This document shows positions 25,508 to 34,412 of a stretch of 64,000 nucleotides of DNA, in pieces. Origin of the DNA: Paenarthrobacter sp. GOM3 (GTDB lineage Bacteria; Actinomycetota; Actinomycetes; Actinomycetales; Micrococcaceae); the NCBI RefSeq assembly GCF_018215265.2, contig NZ_CP136562.1, positions 806,001 to 870,000 of the forward strand. The letters run 5' to 3'. The first letter of the stretch is position 1. Each line of letters begins with the position of its first letter. Position numbers and translations under genes: made by a program. The notes beneath the pieces were generated by a model that was given only the letters and a program-made list of their open reading frames with translations, was not told the DNA's origin and made no database searches.

Positions 25508-26779
25508 GTGGATCCATTGCTCATAGGTGTCGTCGCAGGCCTCGTTGGCCTGTCATTGGGCGTCTTTGGCATGCTCGCATTCAAGATCAGCGAACGCCAG
25601 CGGAGCATCGTTGACCTCGACGTCACTGAACCCCTGCTTCCTGAAGGCGCAGCGGAAGTCCTTGCCGTCGTCGGGCGTGCCTTCGTTGTGGTCGACGCGA
25701 TCGACGGCGTGGTCCGCGCAAGTCCCGCCGCCTACGCCTACGGCCTGGTCCGCGGCCACACTGTGGTGCACAAGCAACTCCTGGACATGACCGCGAAGGT
25801 CCGCCGCGACGGCGTCATCCTGGAGGAACAGTACGAGCTGCCGCGTGGTCCGCTGGGCAAGGGCACCATCGTGGTCCAGGTCCGCGCTGCCATGCTGGGC
25901 TGGGAATACATCGTGCTCCTGGCCGACGATCGCACCGAGATCACCCGCACGGAGGAGATCCGCAACGACTTCGTGGCCAACGTCTCGCATGAACTCAAGA
26001 CGCCCGTGGGCGCCATTTCGCTGCTTGCCGAAGCACTGGAAGCCTCGCCCGACGACGAAGAAGCGGTGCGACGTTTCGCCAAGCGCATGCACAAGGAATC
26101 CGGCAGGCTGGCGGCACTGGTCCAGGACATCATTGAACTTTCCCGCCTGCAGGGTGCCAATGTGGCGCAGCAGGGGCACGCCGTGGACATCAACACCGTC
26201 ATCACCGAAGCCGTGGACCGCTCGCAGCTCCCGGCCGAAAGCAAGAACATCCAGATTGTTGTGGGCGGCCATTCCGAGTCCTTGGTCTTCGGCGACCGCG
26301 ACCTGCTGGTGACGGCCCTGCGCAACCTGATCGACAACGCCATCCGCTATTCGCCCGAAAACACGCGGGTTGGCGTCGGCGTGAGGACCCGCGAAGGCGT
26401 CGTGGCCGTTTCCGTCACGGACCAGGGGGAGGGCCTGACTCCCGAGGACCAGGAGCGCGTTTTCGAGCGCTTCTACCGCGTGGACGCAGCACGTTCCAGG
26501 CACACTGGCGGTACGGGCCTTGGCCTGAGCATCGTCAAGCACGTGGTCTCCAACCATGGCGGCGAGGTGACCGTTTGGTCCCAGCCCGGCCAAGGTTCCA
26601 CGTTCACCCTCCGCCTGCCGGAGATGGAAGGCCAGGACGACGACGCCGGCCTGCCGTCCACCGCAGCGGCGCACGAACTTCCGGCGGCCCCTGCCGCCGT
26701 CGAACCCCATCACGCGAGCCAACACGCGAGTGAAAAATCGGGCGCCAGCGGTGCCCAAGAGCAAGGAGCCAGCGCTTGA
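25508..26779 (+). CDS. senX3: Sensor histidine kinase SenX3
   Basis: A 423-residue kinase. An N-terminal membrane segment (residues about 4-26) is followed by a PAS-like region, then the dimerisation domain with NVSHELKTPVG (His161) and the ATPase domain with N box NLIDNAIRYSP, DQGEGL and GGTGLGLSI. The last about 50 residues are a low-complexity Ala/His tail. It starts at GTG. It partners with RegX3, whose start overlaps its stop in TTGA, and with PhoU, to sense phosphate limitation. Confidence 0.94.
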   Translation: MDPLLIGVVAGLVGLSLGVFGMLAFKISERQRSIVDLDVTEPLLPEGAAEVLAVVGRAFVVVDAIDGVVRASPAAYAYGLVRGHTVVHKQLLDMTAKVRRDGVILEEQYELPRGPLGKGTIVVQVRAAMLGWEYIVLLADDRTEITRTEEIRNDFVANVSHELKTPVGAISLLAEALEASPDDEEAVRRFAKRMHKESGRLAALVQDIIELSRLQGANVAQQGHAVDINTVITEAVDRSQLPAESKNIQIVVGGHSESLVFGDRDLLVTALRNLIDNAIRYSPENTRVGVGVRTREGVVAVSVTDQGEGLTPEDQERVFERFYRVDAARSRHTGGTGLGLSIVKHVVSNHGGEVTVWSQPGQGSTFTLRLPEMEGQDDDAGLPSTAAAHELPAAPAAVEPHHASQHASEKSGASGAQEQGASA

Positions 26780-27456
26780 GCCGGATTTTGATAGTTGAGG
26801 ACGAAGAGTCCTTTAGCGATCCCCTTTCCTATTTGCTGGGCAAGGAGGGTTTCGACGTTGAGGTAGTGGACAACGGTAGCGACGCTTTGGTTGAGTTCGA
26901 TCGGAATGGCGCGGACCTGGTGCTCCTGGACCTCCAGCTGCCGGGCACGCCGGGCACCGAAGTCTGCCGCCAACTGCGTCAGCGCTCCAGCGTTCCAGTG
27001 ATCATGCTGACCGCCAAGGACTCGGAAATCGACAAGGTAGTGGGCCTGGAACTCGGCGCCGACGACTACGTCACCAAGCCCTACTCCTCGAGGGAGCTTG
27101 TGGCCCGTGTCCGCGCCGTACTTCGCCGCCAAGGGGAACCGGAAGAGCTGATCACGTCTACTGTGCAGGCCGGTCCTGTCCGCATGGACATCGAGCGCCA
27201 CGTGGTGAGCGTGAACGGTGAGCAGGTGTCCCTGCCGCTCAAGGAGTTCGAGCTGTTGGAAATGCTGCTCCGGAACTCGGGCAGGGTCCTGACGCGTGGT
27301 CAATTGATCGACCGCGTATGGGGTTCGGACTATGTGGGTGACACCAAGACGCTGGACGTCCACGTCAAACGGCTTCGCAGCAAGATTGAGCCCGATCCCT
27401 CGCTGCCGCGGTACCTGGTGACGGTGCGTGGCCTGGGCTACAAGTTCGAGCCGTAG
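26776..27456 (+). CDS. regX3: Response regulator RegX3
   Basis: A 226-residue OmpR-type regulator. The receiver domain has acidic residues at 8-10 (VEDE), the phosphoacceptor Asp52 in LLDLQLPG, Thr in MLTAKDS and Lys in VTKPYSS. The C-terminal winged helix ends with the usual DVHVKRLRSKIEPDP...VTVRGLGYKFEP. The TTG start overlaps the senX3 stop, so the two are coupled. It should bind the PHO box between phoU and senX3 and control phosphate genes, probably including the scavenging operon at 12655-16547. Confidence 0.95.
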   Translation: MSRILIVEDEESFSDPLSYLLGKEGFDVEVVDNGSDALVEFDRNGADLVLLDLQLPGTPGTEVCRQLRQRSSVPVIMLTAKDSEIDKVVGLELGADDYVTKPYSSRELVARVRAVLRRQGEPEELITSTVQAGPVRMDIERHVVSVNGEQVSLPLKEFELLEMLLRNSGRVLTRGQLIDRVWGSDYVGDTKTLDVHVKRLRSKIEPDPSLPRYLVTVRGLGYKFEP

Positions 27457-27503
27457 ACCTTCGCCCCTGCGTCCCTGCGTAGGCGCGTTGTCGAGTGAAA
27501 CCA

Positions 27504-27539
27504 AAAGGAAGGGTCCCGCCGTAGCGGAACCCTTCCTTT
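27504..27539. terminator. Bidirectional terminator between regX3 and lpqE
   Basis: AAAGGAAGGGT and ACCCTTCCTTT form an 11-bp perfect stem, with T runs on both sides, between convergent genes. Confidence 0.88.
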
Positions 27540-27566
27540 GTTGTATGGCTTGTAGCGTGCCGCCTG

Positions 27567-28133
27567 CTAGTGGCCGGCTGCTGCGGACTCCGTGGAGGTA
27601 GCAGTAGTGGACGGCGTGGCCGATCCGCTCGGCGAAGGCGTTGCAGAGCTGGACGGAAGGTACTTCTGGTATTCCGGCAGCGTGCCGTTGACCACGGGGA
27701 TGTTGATCTTGGCGGTGTTGGAGCCGCTTCGAATCGTCACAGCCGCCAGGCCGCCGGGCGCAGCGCCGGCCGTGCTGAGCACGGCAGAGTCGCTTTCTTC
27801 GTTCAGGTACGTCTCCGACTTTGCCTTGACGGGAATCTCGGTCTGGGCACCGTCCGCTCCACTGATGGTCAGCGTTGCGTCCGAGTTGGACTGGTTGAAT
27901 ACAGCACCGATTACGCGGCCCGACTCTTTCTCGCCCGAAGCAACAATCAGCATGTTGCGCAGCTGCAGCTGGCCGAGATCAGCTTTGATCCCGTCCGATG
28001 CCGAGTACTGGTGGGTAGTCTGCTGGGCGTTGACGAATCCACAGCCGGTGACGGACAGAAGACCGACGCCGATTGCAGCCGCCGCAATTGCCAGCTTGCC
28101 GCGCTGGACAGGGTTCATCGCAGTATTGCGCAC
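27567..28133 (-). CDS. LpqE-like lipoprotein
   Basis: A 188-residue exported protein with a lipoprotein signal (LLSVTGC, Cys at about 31) and a beta-rich body (LQLRNMLIVAS..., NSDATLTISGADG). The C-terminus is a Ser/Thr/Pro-rich tail of about 30 residues. Its place beside a divergent carD gene is the same as lpqE next to carD in Mycobacterium tuberculosis, and the body pattern suggests the same copper-chaperone-like fold. The function is unknown. The LpqE name rests largely on this synteny. Confidence 0.75.
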   Translation of the reverse strand: MRNTAMNPVQRGKLAIAAAAIGVGLLSVTGCGFVNAQQTTHQYSASDGIKADLGQLQLRNMLIVASGEKESGRVIGAVFNQSNSDATLTISGADGAQTEIPVKAKSETYLNEESDSAVLSTAGAAPGGLAAVTIRSGSNTAKINIPVVNGTLPEYQKYLPSSSATPSPSGSATPSTTATSTESAAAGH

Positions 28134-28411
28134 GACACCTACTCCTCAAGAGTCATTGGAACACTTTTCAGCCATAGCCTATCGGCAAACCCGTCAAAAT
28201 AAGGATTCGGGGAGGGTTTGTGGCGCAGCCAACGGAGAGGATTTGTTCGACGGGTTCCGTGTTCGATGCATCTTTCCCGGAATACGTCAAGAGGTTGGAC
28301 GAACCCGTTTAGGGCCTCTTTCCCAGTATTGGCGCGGCTGAAGCGCCCATTCGGTGCCAGTCGTATGCCTTAATCGTGATAGACTAATCTGCGGGAAAGG
28401 GGAAAGTCCAC

Positions 28412-28894
28412 ATGGTTTTTGAGGTCGGCGAGACAGTAGTTTACCCTCACCACGGTGCAGCAAAAATTGAGGAAATCAAGATGCGCACCATCAAGGGCGA
28501 AGAGAAGATGTATCTCAAGCTCAAGGTGGCTCAGGGTGATCTGACCATTGAAGTTCCAGCAGAGAACGTTGACCTTGTTGGGGTCCGGGACGTAGTGGGC
28601 AAAGAAGGCTTGGAGCACGTTTTTGACGTTCTTCGCGCCGAGTTCACTGAAGAGCCTACCAACTGGTCACGTCGTTACAAGGCAAACCTGGAGAAGCTTG
28701 CTTCGGGCGATGTCATCAAGGTGGCAGAGGTCGTACGCGATCTTTGGCGTCGTGATCACGATCGCGGCCTTTCCGCAGGCGAGAAGCGAATGCTGGCCAA
28801 GGCGCGGCAGATTCTGATTTCAGAACTGGCCCTGGCTGAGAAGACGGACGAAGAGAAGGCTGCAAGCGTTCTTGACGAGGTCTTGGCTTCCTAA
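28412..28894 (+). CDS. carD: RNA polymerase-binding transcription factor CarD
   Basis: A 160-residue protein. The N-terminal CdnL/TRCF-type RNAP-interaction domain begins [22 protein letters not shown], and the C-terminal helical domain carries the conserved Trp in [22 protein letters not shown] that helps hold the transcription bubble. Length is that of mycobacterial CarD. A purine-rich ribosome binding site lies upstream, and TAGACT at 28380-28385 could be a -10 element. CarD stabilises open complexes, especially at rRNA promoters. A strong terminator follows. Confidence 0.96.
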   Translation: MVFEVGETVVYPHHGAAKIEEIKMRTIKGEEKMYLKLKVAQGDLTIEVPAENVDLVGVRDVVGKEGLEHVFDVLRAEFTEEPTNWSRRYKANLEKLASGDVIKVAEVVRDLWRRDHDRGLSAGEKRMLAKARQILISELALAEKTDEEKAASVLDEVLAS

Positions 28895-28903
28895 GAATTG
28901 AGC

Positions 28904-28936
28904 CCCGGTGGTGCGAAAGCGCCGCCGGGTTTCTTT
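28904..28936 (+). terminator. Terminator of carD
   Basis: An 11-bp stem (28904-28914 with 28919-28929, some G-T pairs) closed by a GAAA tetraloop and followed by TTTCTTTTT. Confidence 0.9.
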
Positions 28937-28960
28937 TTGCCACAAAGTACTCTGGTGACC

Positions 28961-29743
28961 ATGAGTATTCCTTCCAAGCGCGCCGTCACGGCCGTGATCG
29001 TGGTTGCAGCCGGTTCCGGTGAACGCCTCGGTTACGGCATGCCCAAAGCCCAGGTTCCGCTGGGCGGAGAAACCATCCTGATGCACGCCCTGCGCGGTGT
29101 GGTGGCATCCGACGTCGCACGCCAGGTCTGCGTCGCGGTGCCCAAGGGCGACACTGCCCTTCGCTCGCTGATCGCCGAATTTACCGTTGACCTTGTTGAC
29201 GGCGGCCCCGAAATTTCAGTCGTCGACGGCGGAACCTCCCGCGCGGATTCCGTCCGGGCCGCTTTGGCGGCTTTGGAGGACGGGACAGAGTTCGTCCTGG
29301 TGCATGATGCCGCGCGTGCCCTGGCCCCCGAGCGCGTCTTCGAACGGGTGTCGGAGGCGTTGGCCGCAGGCGCAAAGGCTGTCATCCCCACGTTGCCGGT
29401 GGTGGACACCATCAAGACGGTCGCTGAAACCGACGGGGCGGACGCTTCCATCGCCCCTGAGGTGGTCACCGGCACGGCCCCCCGCGAGGAACTCCGCGCT
29501 GTGCAGACCCCGCAGGGCTTCGAGTTGGCTACGTTGCTCCGAGCCCACGAGGCCGCCGGGCTCTTCGATGAGAAGCAGGCTGCTGCGGTCACCGACGATG
29601 CCATGCTGGTCGAGCTCCTGGGAGTCCCGGTCCACGCCGTTCGCGGGGCCAGCCAGTCACTGAAGATTACGACGCCGTTGGACCTCATCATCGCTGAAGG
29701 TCTCCTCGAAGGTCCCCTGGGCATCCGGTGGGTGGAGGGATAG
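28961..29743 (+). CDS. ispD: 2-C-methyl-D-erythritol 4-phosphate cytidylyltransferase
   Basis: A 260-residue enzyme of the non-mevalonate isoprenoid pathway that joins CTP and methylerythritol phosphate. The CTP-binding [21 protein letters not shown] block, the [16 protein letters not shown] segment, [10 protein letters not shown] and TPQGF are all conserved. The ATG at 28961 is preferred: an earlier in-frame start would lie inside the carD terminator. It directly precedes ispF. Confidence 0.95.
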   Translation: MSIPSKRAVTAVIVVAAGSGERLGYGMPKAQVPLGGETILMHALRGVVASDVARQVCVAVPKGDTALRSLIAEFTVDLVDGGPEISVVDGGTSRADSVRAALAALEDGTEFVLVHDAARALAPERVFERVSEALAAGAKAVIPTLPVVDTIKTVAETDGADASIAPEVVTGTAPREELRAVQTPQGFELATLLRAHEAAGLFDEKQAAAVTDDAMLVELLGVPVHAVRGASQSLKITTPLDLIIAEGLLEGPLGIRWVEG

Positions 29744-30282
29744 TGGCCTCGGAGAACATGCTGTTGCCCCGGACCGGCATCGGCATCGATGTCCACGCCT
29801 TTGCCCCCGACGACGACCCCCAGCCGCTCTGGTTGGGCGGGCTTTTTTGGGAAGGCGAACAAGGGCTGTCAGGCCATTCCGACGGCGATTGCGTCGCCCA
29901 CGCAGCCGCGGACGCACTCTTCTCCGCCTGCGGCATCGGCGACCTCGGAACCCACTTCGGCACGGACCGCCCCGAGTTCGCCGGCGCCTCCGGGGTAAAG
30001 CTTCTCGGGGAAGCCGCCCGGATCGTGCGTGAGGCAGGTTTCGAAATCGGCAACGTCGCCGTCCAATTCGTAGCCAACAGGCCAAAGTTCGGCCCCCGGC
30101 GCGAGGAATCCCAGCAGGTATTGAGCCAGGCCGCCAACGCTCCGGTCAGTGTCACGGCTACCACCAGCGATGGTTTGGGTTTCACCGGACGCGGAGAGGG
30201 TATCTCCGCCGTGGCCACGGCCCTCGTCTACCCAGCCTCCAGCCCCCACCCGGGACCCGCGAAAGGTGCCCCGCATGCCTAA
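29743..30282 (+). CDS. ispF: 2-C-methyl-D-erythritol 2,4-cyclodiphosphate synthase
   Basis: A 179-residue enzyme that forms the cyclic diphosphate. [11 protein letters not shown] holds the metal-binding Asp and His, [16 protein letters not shown] the second His region, and [14 protein letters not shown] the flexible loop. The C-terminus has [17 protein letters not shown]. The GTG at 29743 overlaps the ispD stop in TAGTG and has GGAGG close upstream; the ATG at 29758 is an alternative. It has a non-conserved tail of about 15 residues that overlaps the next gene by eight bases. Confidence 0.95.
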   Translation: MASENMLLPRTGIGIDVHAFAPDDDPQPLWLGGLFWEGEQGLSGHSDGDCVAHAAADALFSACGIGDLGTHFGTDRPEFAGASGVKLLGEAARIVREAGFEIGNVAVQFVANRPKFGPRREESQQVLSQAANAPVSVTATTSDGLGFTGRGEGISAVATALVYPASSPHPGPAKGAPHA

Positions 30283-30631
30283 GCCCAGTATCGGCGTCGT
30301 GCGTTCCGCCGTGCTGCTGTCCGCAGGCCTGGCTGCCGCCCTCCTGCTGGGCGGCTGTGCGGGGACGCCAAGGATGGACGTGAAGGCCAGTTGCGACTTC
30401 CTGAACGGCGACGCCTTCAAACCGGACGGTAACCAACAGCAGCAGTCAAAGCAGCTCGCTGAGCACTACCACGAGCTGGGGGAGAAGCTGGCCCCTGAAA
30501 TTGCCGATCCCATCAAGGAGATGGCCGCGATCATGGACAAGGCGGCCGCCTCGTCGCTGGGTGCAGCGACGCAGGAGCAACAGGAAAAGCTCAAGGTGCA
30601 GTTCAACAAGATCGGCGAATACTGCAAGTAG
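30275..30631 (+). CDS. Small lipoprotein of unknown function
   Basis: A 118-residue protein with a lipoprotein signal: basic start, hydrophobic core, and LLLGGC with Cys at about 25. The mature part is rich in Gln, Lys, Glu and Ala and looks helical. Two Cys remain (KASCDFLN near the front and GEYCK at the end), which could form a disulphide. The ATG at 30275 overlaps the ispF stop. I do not recognise a family. Its position between ispF and cysS is not expected from the mycobacterial order. Confidence 0.75.
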   Translation: MPKPSIGVVRSAVLLSAGLAAALLLGGCAGTPRMDVKASCDFLNGDAFKPDGNQQQQSKQLAEHYHELGEKLAPEIADPIKEMAAIMDKAAASSLGAATQEQQEKLKVQFNKIGEYCK

Positions 30632-30666
30632 GCGGGTCACGCCGCGTCATCGGCTAATCTGGAGCG

Positions 30667-32121
30667 GTGACCCTGCGCTTCTATGACACCGCCTCCGCTG
30701 AAGTCCGCGACTTCGTTCCCCTCGAAGACGGCAAGGCCAGCGTCTACTACTGCGGGGCCACCGTCCAGGGAATGCCCCACGTTGGCCACGTCCGGTCCGC
30801 CATCGCCTTCGACCAACTGACCCGCTGGCTGGAATTCCGCGGCCTCCGCGTCACCGTGGTGCGCAACGTCACCGACATTGATGACAAGATCCTGGCCAAG
30901 TCCGAGCAGTCGTTTGGCCCGGATTGGGACGCTGAACCCACGGCACGCCAGGCAGAGGAGTGGTGGGCCTTGGCGTACCGCTACGAGCAGGAATTCGAGA
31001 ACGCCTACGACTCCCTGGGCGTCCAACGGCCCACCTATGAGCCCCGGGCCACCGGCCACATCCCGGAAATGCACGCCCTCATCCAGCGCCTCATCGACCG
31101 GGGACACGCCTACCCCGCCCTGGACGACTCCGGCGACGTCTACTTCGATGTCCGCTCGTGGAGCAAGTACGGCTCGCTGACGCGGCAGAACATTGATGAT
31201 ATGCAGGGAGCCGCCGACGCCGACCCTCGCGGAAAGCGCGATGCCCGCGACTTCGCCCTGTGGAAGGGTTACAAAGAAGGCGAACCGGAGACGGCCCGTT
31301 GGGCATCGCCGTGGGGTGCCGGGCGTCCCGGCTGGCACCTCGAGTGCTCCGCCATGGTGACCAAGTACCTTGGCACGCGTTTTGATATCCACGGTGGGGG
31401 ACTGGACCTCCGCTTCCCACATCACGAGAACGAAATGGCGCAGTCCCAAGCTGCAGGCGACGAGTTTGCCAACTTCTGGATGCACAACGGCATGGTCACT
31501 TTCGAAGGCGAAAAGATGTCCAAGTCCATTGGCAACACAGTGAGCCCGGCCGAGATGCTCGAACTCGCTTCACCACGCGTGGTCCGTTACTACCTGGGCC
31601 AGGCGCACTACCGCTCCATCCTGGACTACCGGCCCACCTCGCTTCAGGAAGCCGCCGCGGCCGTGGAGCGCATTGACGGGTTCATTTCCAAGGCCACGGC
31701 AAAGGTGGGCATGGGCGCCGTCGAGGTTGCACCCCAGGCCAACATGCCCGCAGCCTTCATCGCCGCCATGGATGACGACCTCAACGTGCCCCAGGCGCTC
31801 GGCGTGCTGCACGAAACCGTACGCGCCGGGAACACGGCGCTGGCGTCCGGTGACCTCGACGCCACCAAATCTGCCGTATACGCCGTGATGTCCATGACTG
31901 AGGTCCTGGGCCTGGACTCCGTCAAACAACCCGAAGCCACCCAGGGCCGGGAACATGCCGCGCTCAAGGTCCTGGTGGAAGCCCAACTCCAGGCGCGCGC
32001 CGCAGCGAGGGCCAGCAAGGACTGGGCCGCGTCGGACGCCATCCGTGACACGCTCGCCGCCGCCGGCGTCGTCGTCGAAGATGGTGCGGATGGGGCCACT
32101 TGGAGCCTGAAGCGCGACTGA
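30667..32121 (+). CDS. cysS: Cysteinyl-tRNA synthetase
   Basis: A 484-residue class I enzyme. The zinc site includes Cys29 (YYCGATVQG), Cys in LECSAM and HHE in [13 protein letters not shown] (37-41) is the HIGH motif and KMSKS lies at 283-287. The C-terminal DALR-type domain follows. It starts at GTG. Length and domain order are those of CysS rather than the mycothiol ligase MshC. It is part of the ispD-ispF-cysS-rlmB block. Confidence 0.97.
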   Translation: MTLRFYDTASAEVRDFVPLEDGKASVYYCGATVQGMPHVGHVRSAIAFDQLTRWLEFRGLRVTVVRNVTDIDDKILAKSEQSFGPDWDAEPTARQAEEWWALAYRYEQEFENAYDSLGVQRPTYEPRATGHIPEMHALIQRLIDRGHAYPALDDSGDVYFDVRSWSKYGSLTRQNIDDMQGAADADPRGKRDARDFALWKGYKEGEPETARWASPWGAGRPGWHLECSAMVTKYLGTRFDIHGGGLDLRFPHHENEMAQSQAAGDEFANFWMHNGMVTFEGEKMSKSIGNTVSPAEMLELASPRVVRYYLGQAHYRSILDYRPTSLQEAAAAVERIDGFISKATAKVGMGAVEVAPQANMPAAFIAAMDDDLNVPQALGVLHETVRAGNTALASGDLDATKSAVYAVMSMTEVLGLDSVKQPEATQGREHAALKVLVEAQLQARAAARASKDWAASDAIRDTLAAAGVVVEDGADGATWSLKRD

Positions 32122-32201
32122 CAAAGGGCCTCGACGGCCGAATTGCATTGGGTCAGTAGACTTGATTCCAGACTTACTCACAAAATCAAGGATGGAATCT
32201 C

Positions 32202-33188
32202 ATGGCCAATAATGGTCGCCGGTCGGTCAAGCAGAAGAAGGGCCCCACCACCGGAACCGGTGGCCACGGCCGCAAGGCCCTGGAAGGCAAGGGTCCTACG
32301 CCCAAGGCGGAGGACCGCACTTACCACAAGGCATTCAAGAACAAGCAGCTCTCGGAGCGCTCGGCAGCCAAGCGCGGGCCAGCACGTCCGGGCACGGGCG
32401 CACGCTCAGGTCCCAAGGGTCGCGCAACGGAAGAACTGGTCACCGGCCGTAACTCGGTTGTCGAGGCACTCCGCGCCGGCATCCCGGCCAAGGCCCTGCA
32501 CGTAGCCATCCGCATTGAGATGGACGACCGCGTCAAGGAGTCCCTCAAGCTCGCTGCCGAGCGCGGCATCCCGCTGCTCGAAACCGGCAAGCCCGAGCTC
32601 GACCGCATGACCGAGGACGCCGTTCACCAGGGCCTCGTACTGCAGATCCCGCCGTACGAGTACCAGGACGCCTACGACCTCGCCGAGGAAACCCTCGCCA
32701 AATGGAAGAAGGGGCACATCTCCAACGCCCCCATCTTCGTGGCACTGGACGGCATCACCGACCCCCGCAACCTCGGCGCGATCATCCGCTCCGTCTCCGC
32801 GTTCAGCGGGCACGGCGTCATCGTTCCCGAGCGTCGCTCCGTCGGCGTCACGGCGTCCGCATGGAAGACCAGCGCCGGTGCCGCTGTCCGCGTGCCCGTG
32901 GCCCGCGCGTCGAACCTTAACAACGCTCTCAAGCAGTTCAAGAACATGGGCATCTACGTCCTGGGCTTGGACGGCGATGGCGATGTTTCGTTGCCCGACC
33001 TCACCGTAGCGACGGAACCCGTCTGCATCGTAGTCGGCTCCGAGGGCAAGGGCCTCAGCCGTTTGGTCCGCGAAAACTGCGACCAGATCGTGTCCATCCC
33101 GATTGATTCCGCCATGGAGTCGCTCAACGCGTCCATGGCCGTAGGAATCTCGCTGTACGAAGTATCGAGGCAGCGCGCCGCCAAGTAG
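32202..33188 (+). CDS. rlmB: 23S rRNA (guanosine-2'-O)-methyltransferase, TrmH/SpoU family
   Basis: A 328-residue enzyme. The first about 75 residues are a basic, disordered extension common in actinobacteria. Then comes the L30e-like RNA-binding domain (TGRNSVVEALRAG...) and the SPOUT domain with motif 1 ALDGITDPRNLGAIIRS, motif 2 CIVVGSEGKGLSRLVRENCD and motif 3 IPIDSAMESLNASMAVGISLYE, the trefoil-knot SAM site. The E. coli counterpart modifies G2251. AAGGATGG precedes the ATG. Confidence 0.93.
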   Translation: MANNGRRSVKQKKGPTTGTGGHGRKALEGKGPTPKAEDRTYHKAFKNKQLSERSAAKRGPARPGTGARSGPKGRATEELVTGRNSVVEALRAGIPAKALHVAIRIEMDDRVKESLKLAAERGIPLLETGKPELDRMTEDAVHQGLVLQIPPYEYQDAYDLAEETLAKWKKGHISNAPIFVALDGITDPRNLGAIIRSVSAFSGHGVIVPERRSVGVTASAWKTSAGAAVRVPVARASNLNNALKQFKNMGIYVLGLDGDGDVSLPDLTVATEPVCIVVGSEGKGLSRLVRENCDQIVSIPIDSAMESLNASMAVGISLYEVSRQRAAK

Positions 33189-33195
33189 GCCCTGA

Positions 33196-33299
33196 CGAGG
33201 CGCCGCAAGCGCCATCCCCGTGAAGGCGCCGCAAGCGCCATCCTCATGAAGGCGCCGCAAGCGCCATCCTCATGAAGGCGCCGCAAGCGCCATCCTCCG
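33196..33299 (+). repeat. 26-bp tandem repeat, four units
   Basis: Four units of GAAGGCGCCGCAAGCGCCAT plus a short variable end, with period 26 (33222, 33248 and 33274 exact, the first at 33196 diverged). Each unit carries a small GGCG/CGCC hairpin. The last unit is the left arm of the hairpin element that follows. Confidence 0.92.
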
Positions 33300-33358
33300 C
33301 ATGCTCGCTCGTTCCTCGCTTAGACGCATGCTTCCGGATGGCTCTTGTGGCGCCTTTC
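33274..33358 (+). repeat. Hairpin element with conserved 21-nt loop, copy 2
   Basis: Arms 33274-33304 and 33326-33358 are complementary with scattered mismatches over about 31 bp; the loop is 33305-33325, starting TCGCTCGTTCCTCGCTTAG. It differs from copies 1 and 4 by two symmetric G/C changes. Confidence 0.82.
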
Positions 33359-33373
33359 GTGTGCCTGCACCCA

Positions 33374-33459
33374 ACGCTCTCTCACATCCCGCCGGTTTGG
33401 GGCGGACGCTCTCTCACCTCCCGCCGGTTTGGGGCGGACGCTCTCTCACATCCCGCCGG
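33374..33459 (+). repeat. 32-bp tandem repeat, 2.7 units
   Basis: Units begin ACGCTCTCTCACATCCCGCC at 33374, 33406 and 33438; the second has one change. Immediately after, 33459-33475 and 33491-33505 carry inverted, diverged forms of the same unit. The 317-base gap 33189-33505 consists almost entirely of these repeats, without a gene. Confidence 0.9.
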
Positions 33460-33505
33460 GATGTGGATGAGCGTTGGGCTCAAGGGGCAGGGATGTGCGA
33501 GAGGG

Positions 33506-34318
33506 TTAGAAGTCGCGGCGGTTGGCCAGGACGGGGAGTTTTTGGCGGGCTTCTTCGACTTCGGCGGGGTCGAGGTCGGCGAAGATGAGGCCCGGTTCGC
33601 TTTCGAGCGCTTCAAGGACCTGGCCGAATGGGGATACGACGGCAGAGTACCCGACCCCCGTGGGCGCGGCACCTTTGGCTTCGATGCCTTGGGTGGCTGG
33701 GTCGCCCTGGCCGCACGCGAGCACGAACGTGGTGGTGTCCACGGCGCGGGCCCTGGCCAGGAGCTGCCATTGCTCAGCCTTGCCGGGGCCGGATCCCCAG
33801 GACGCCGACACAATGTTCACCACTGCGCCCCGCTGGGCGTTGGCTGTGAAAAGGGCCGGGAAACGGATGTCGTAGCAGGTGGCCAAACCAAAGGTGACGC
33901 CACCGGCGTCGAACGTTACTGGGTCAGTACCCGCCTCGACCGTGTCCGACTCCGCGAAGCCGAACGCGTCGAACAGGTGGATCTTGTCGTAGCTGGCCTC
34001 CACGCCGGGTCCGGTGGCCAGAAGGGTGTTCCGCACCCGCGGCTTTCCCGAATCGGAGGGAGTGCCTGGCGTGAACATGCCCGCGACGATCACCAGCTGC
34101 AACTCCTCAGCGAGGGAGTGCACGCGGCTGGCCCACGGTCCGTCAAGGGGCTCGGCGATGTCCAACAGCGAGTTCCCGAAAGCGCGCATCATCGCCTCGG
34201 GGAAAACCACAAGCTCGGCTCCACCCTCCTTGGCCCGGCGGGCGTACTCCTCCAGGAGCCGCAGATTCCCGGCCAGATCCCGGCCGGTGATGACTTGGGC
34301 GAGTGCGACGCGCACCAT
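33506..34318 (-). CDS. Carbon-nitrogen hydrolase (nitrilase superfamily)
   Basis: A 270-residue hydrolase. The catalytic triad is visible: Glu in VVFPEAMM, Lys in YDKIHLFDAF and Cys in ATCYDIRFPALF. The YDKIHLFD form with a following acidic segment is typical of the Nit2/omega-amidase-like and deaminated-glutathione amidase branches. The ATG at 34318 has TGGAGG six bases upstream; the open frame further left is not supported. No neighbour clarifies its substrate. Confidence 0.9.
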   Translation of the reverse strand: MVRVALAQVITGRDLAGNLRLLEEYARRAKEGGAELVVFPEAMMRAFGNSLLDIAEPLDGPWASRVHSLAEELQLVIVAGMFTPGTPSDSGKPRVRNTLLATGPGVEASYDKIHLFDAFGFAESDTVEAGTDPVTFDAGGVTFGLATCYDIRFPALFTANAQRGAVVNIVSASWGSGPGKAEQWQLLARARAVDTTTFVLACGQGDPATQGIEAKGAAPTGVGYSAVVSPFGQVLEALESEPGLIFADLDPAEVEEARQKLPVLANRRDF

Positions 34319-34412
34319 TGAACCTCCAGTTGTCTCCGTTCCAGTATGCCAAGTAATGAAATGACTGCACTGAACGTCGTCACATGAGCGCCTGACGCGG
34401 CACATACTGGGC

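Noticed and set aside
33196-33460. Regularly spaced direct repeats considered as a CRISPR array
   Set aside because: Repeat units are contiguous without unique spacers, there are only three or four of each, and no cas gene is present in the window.
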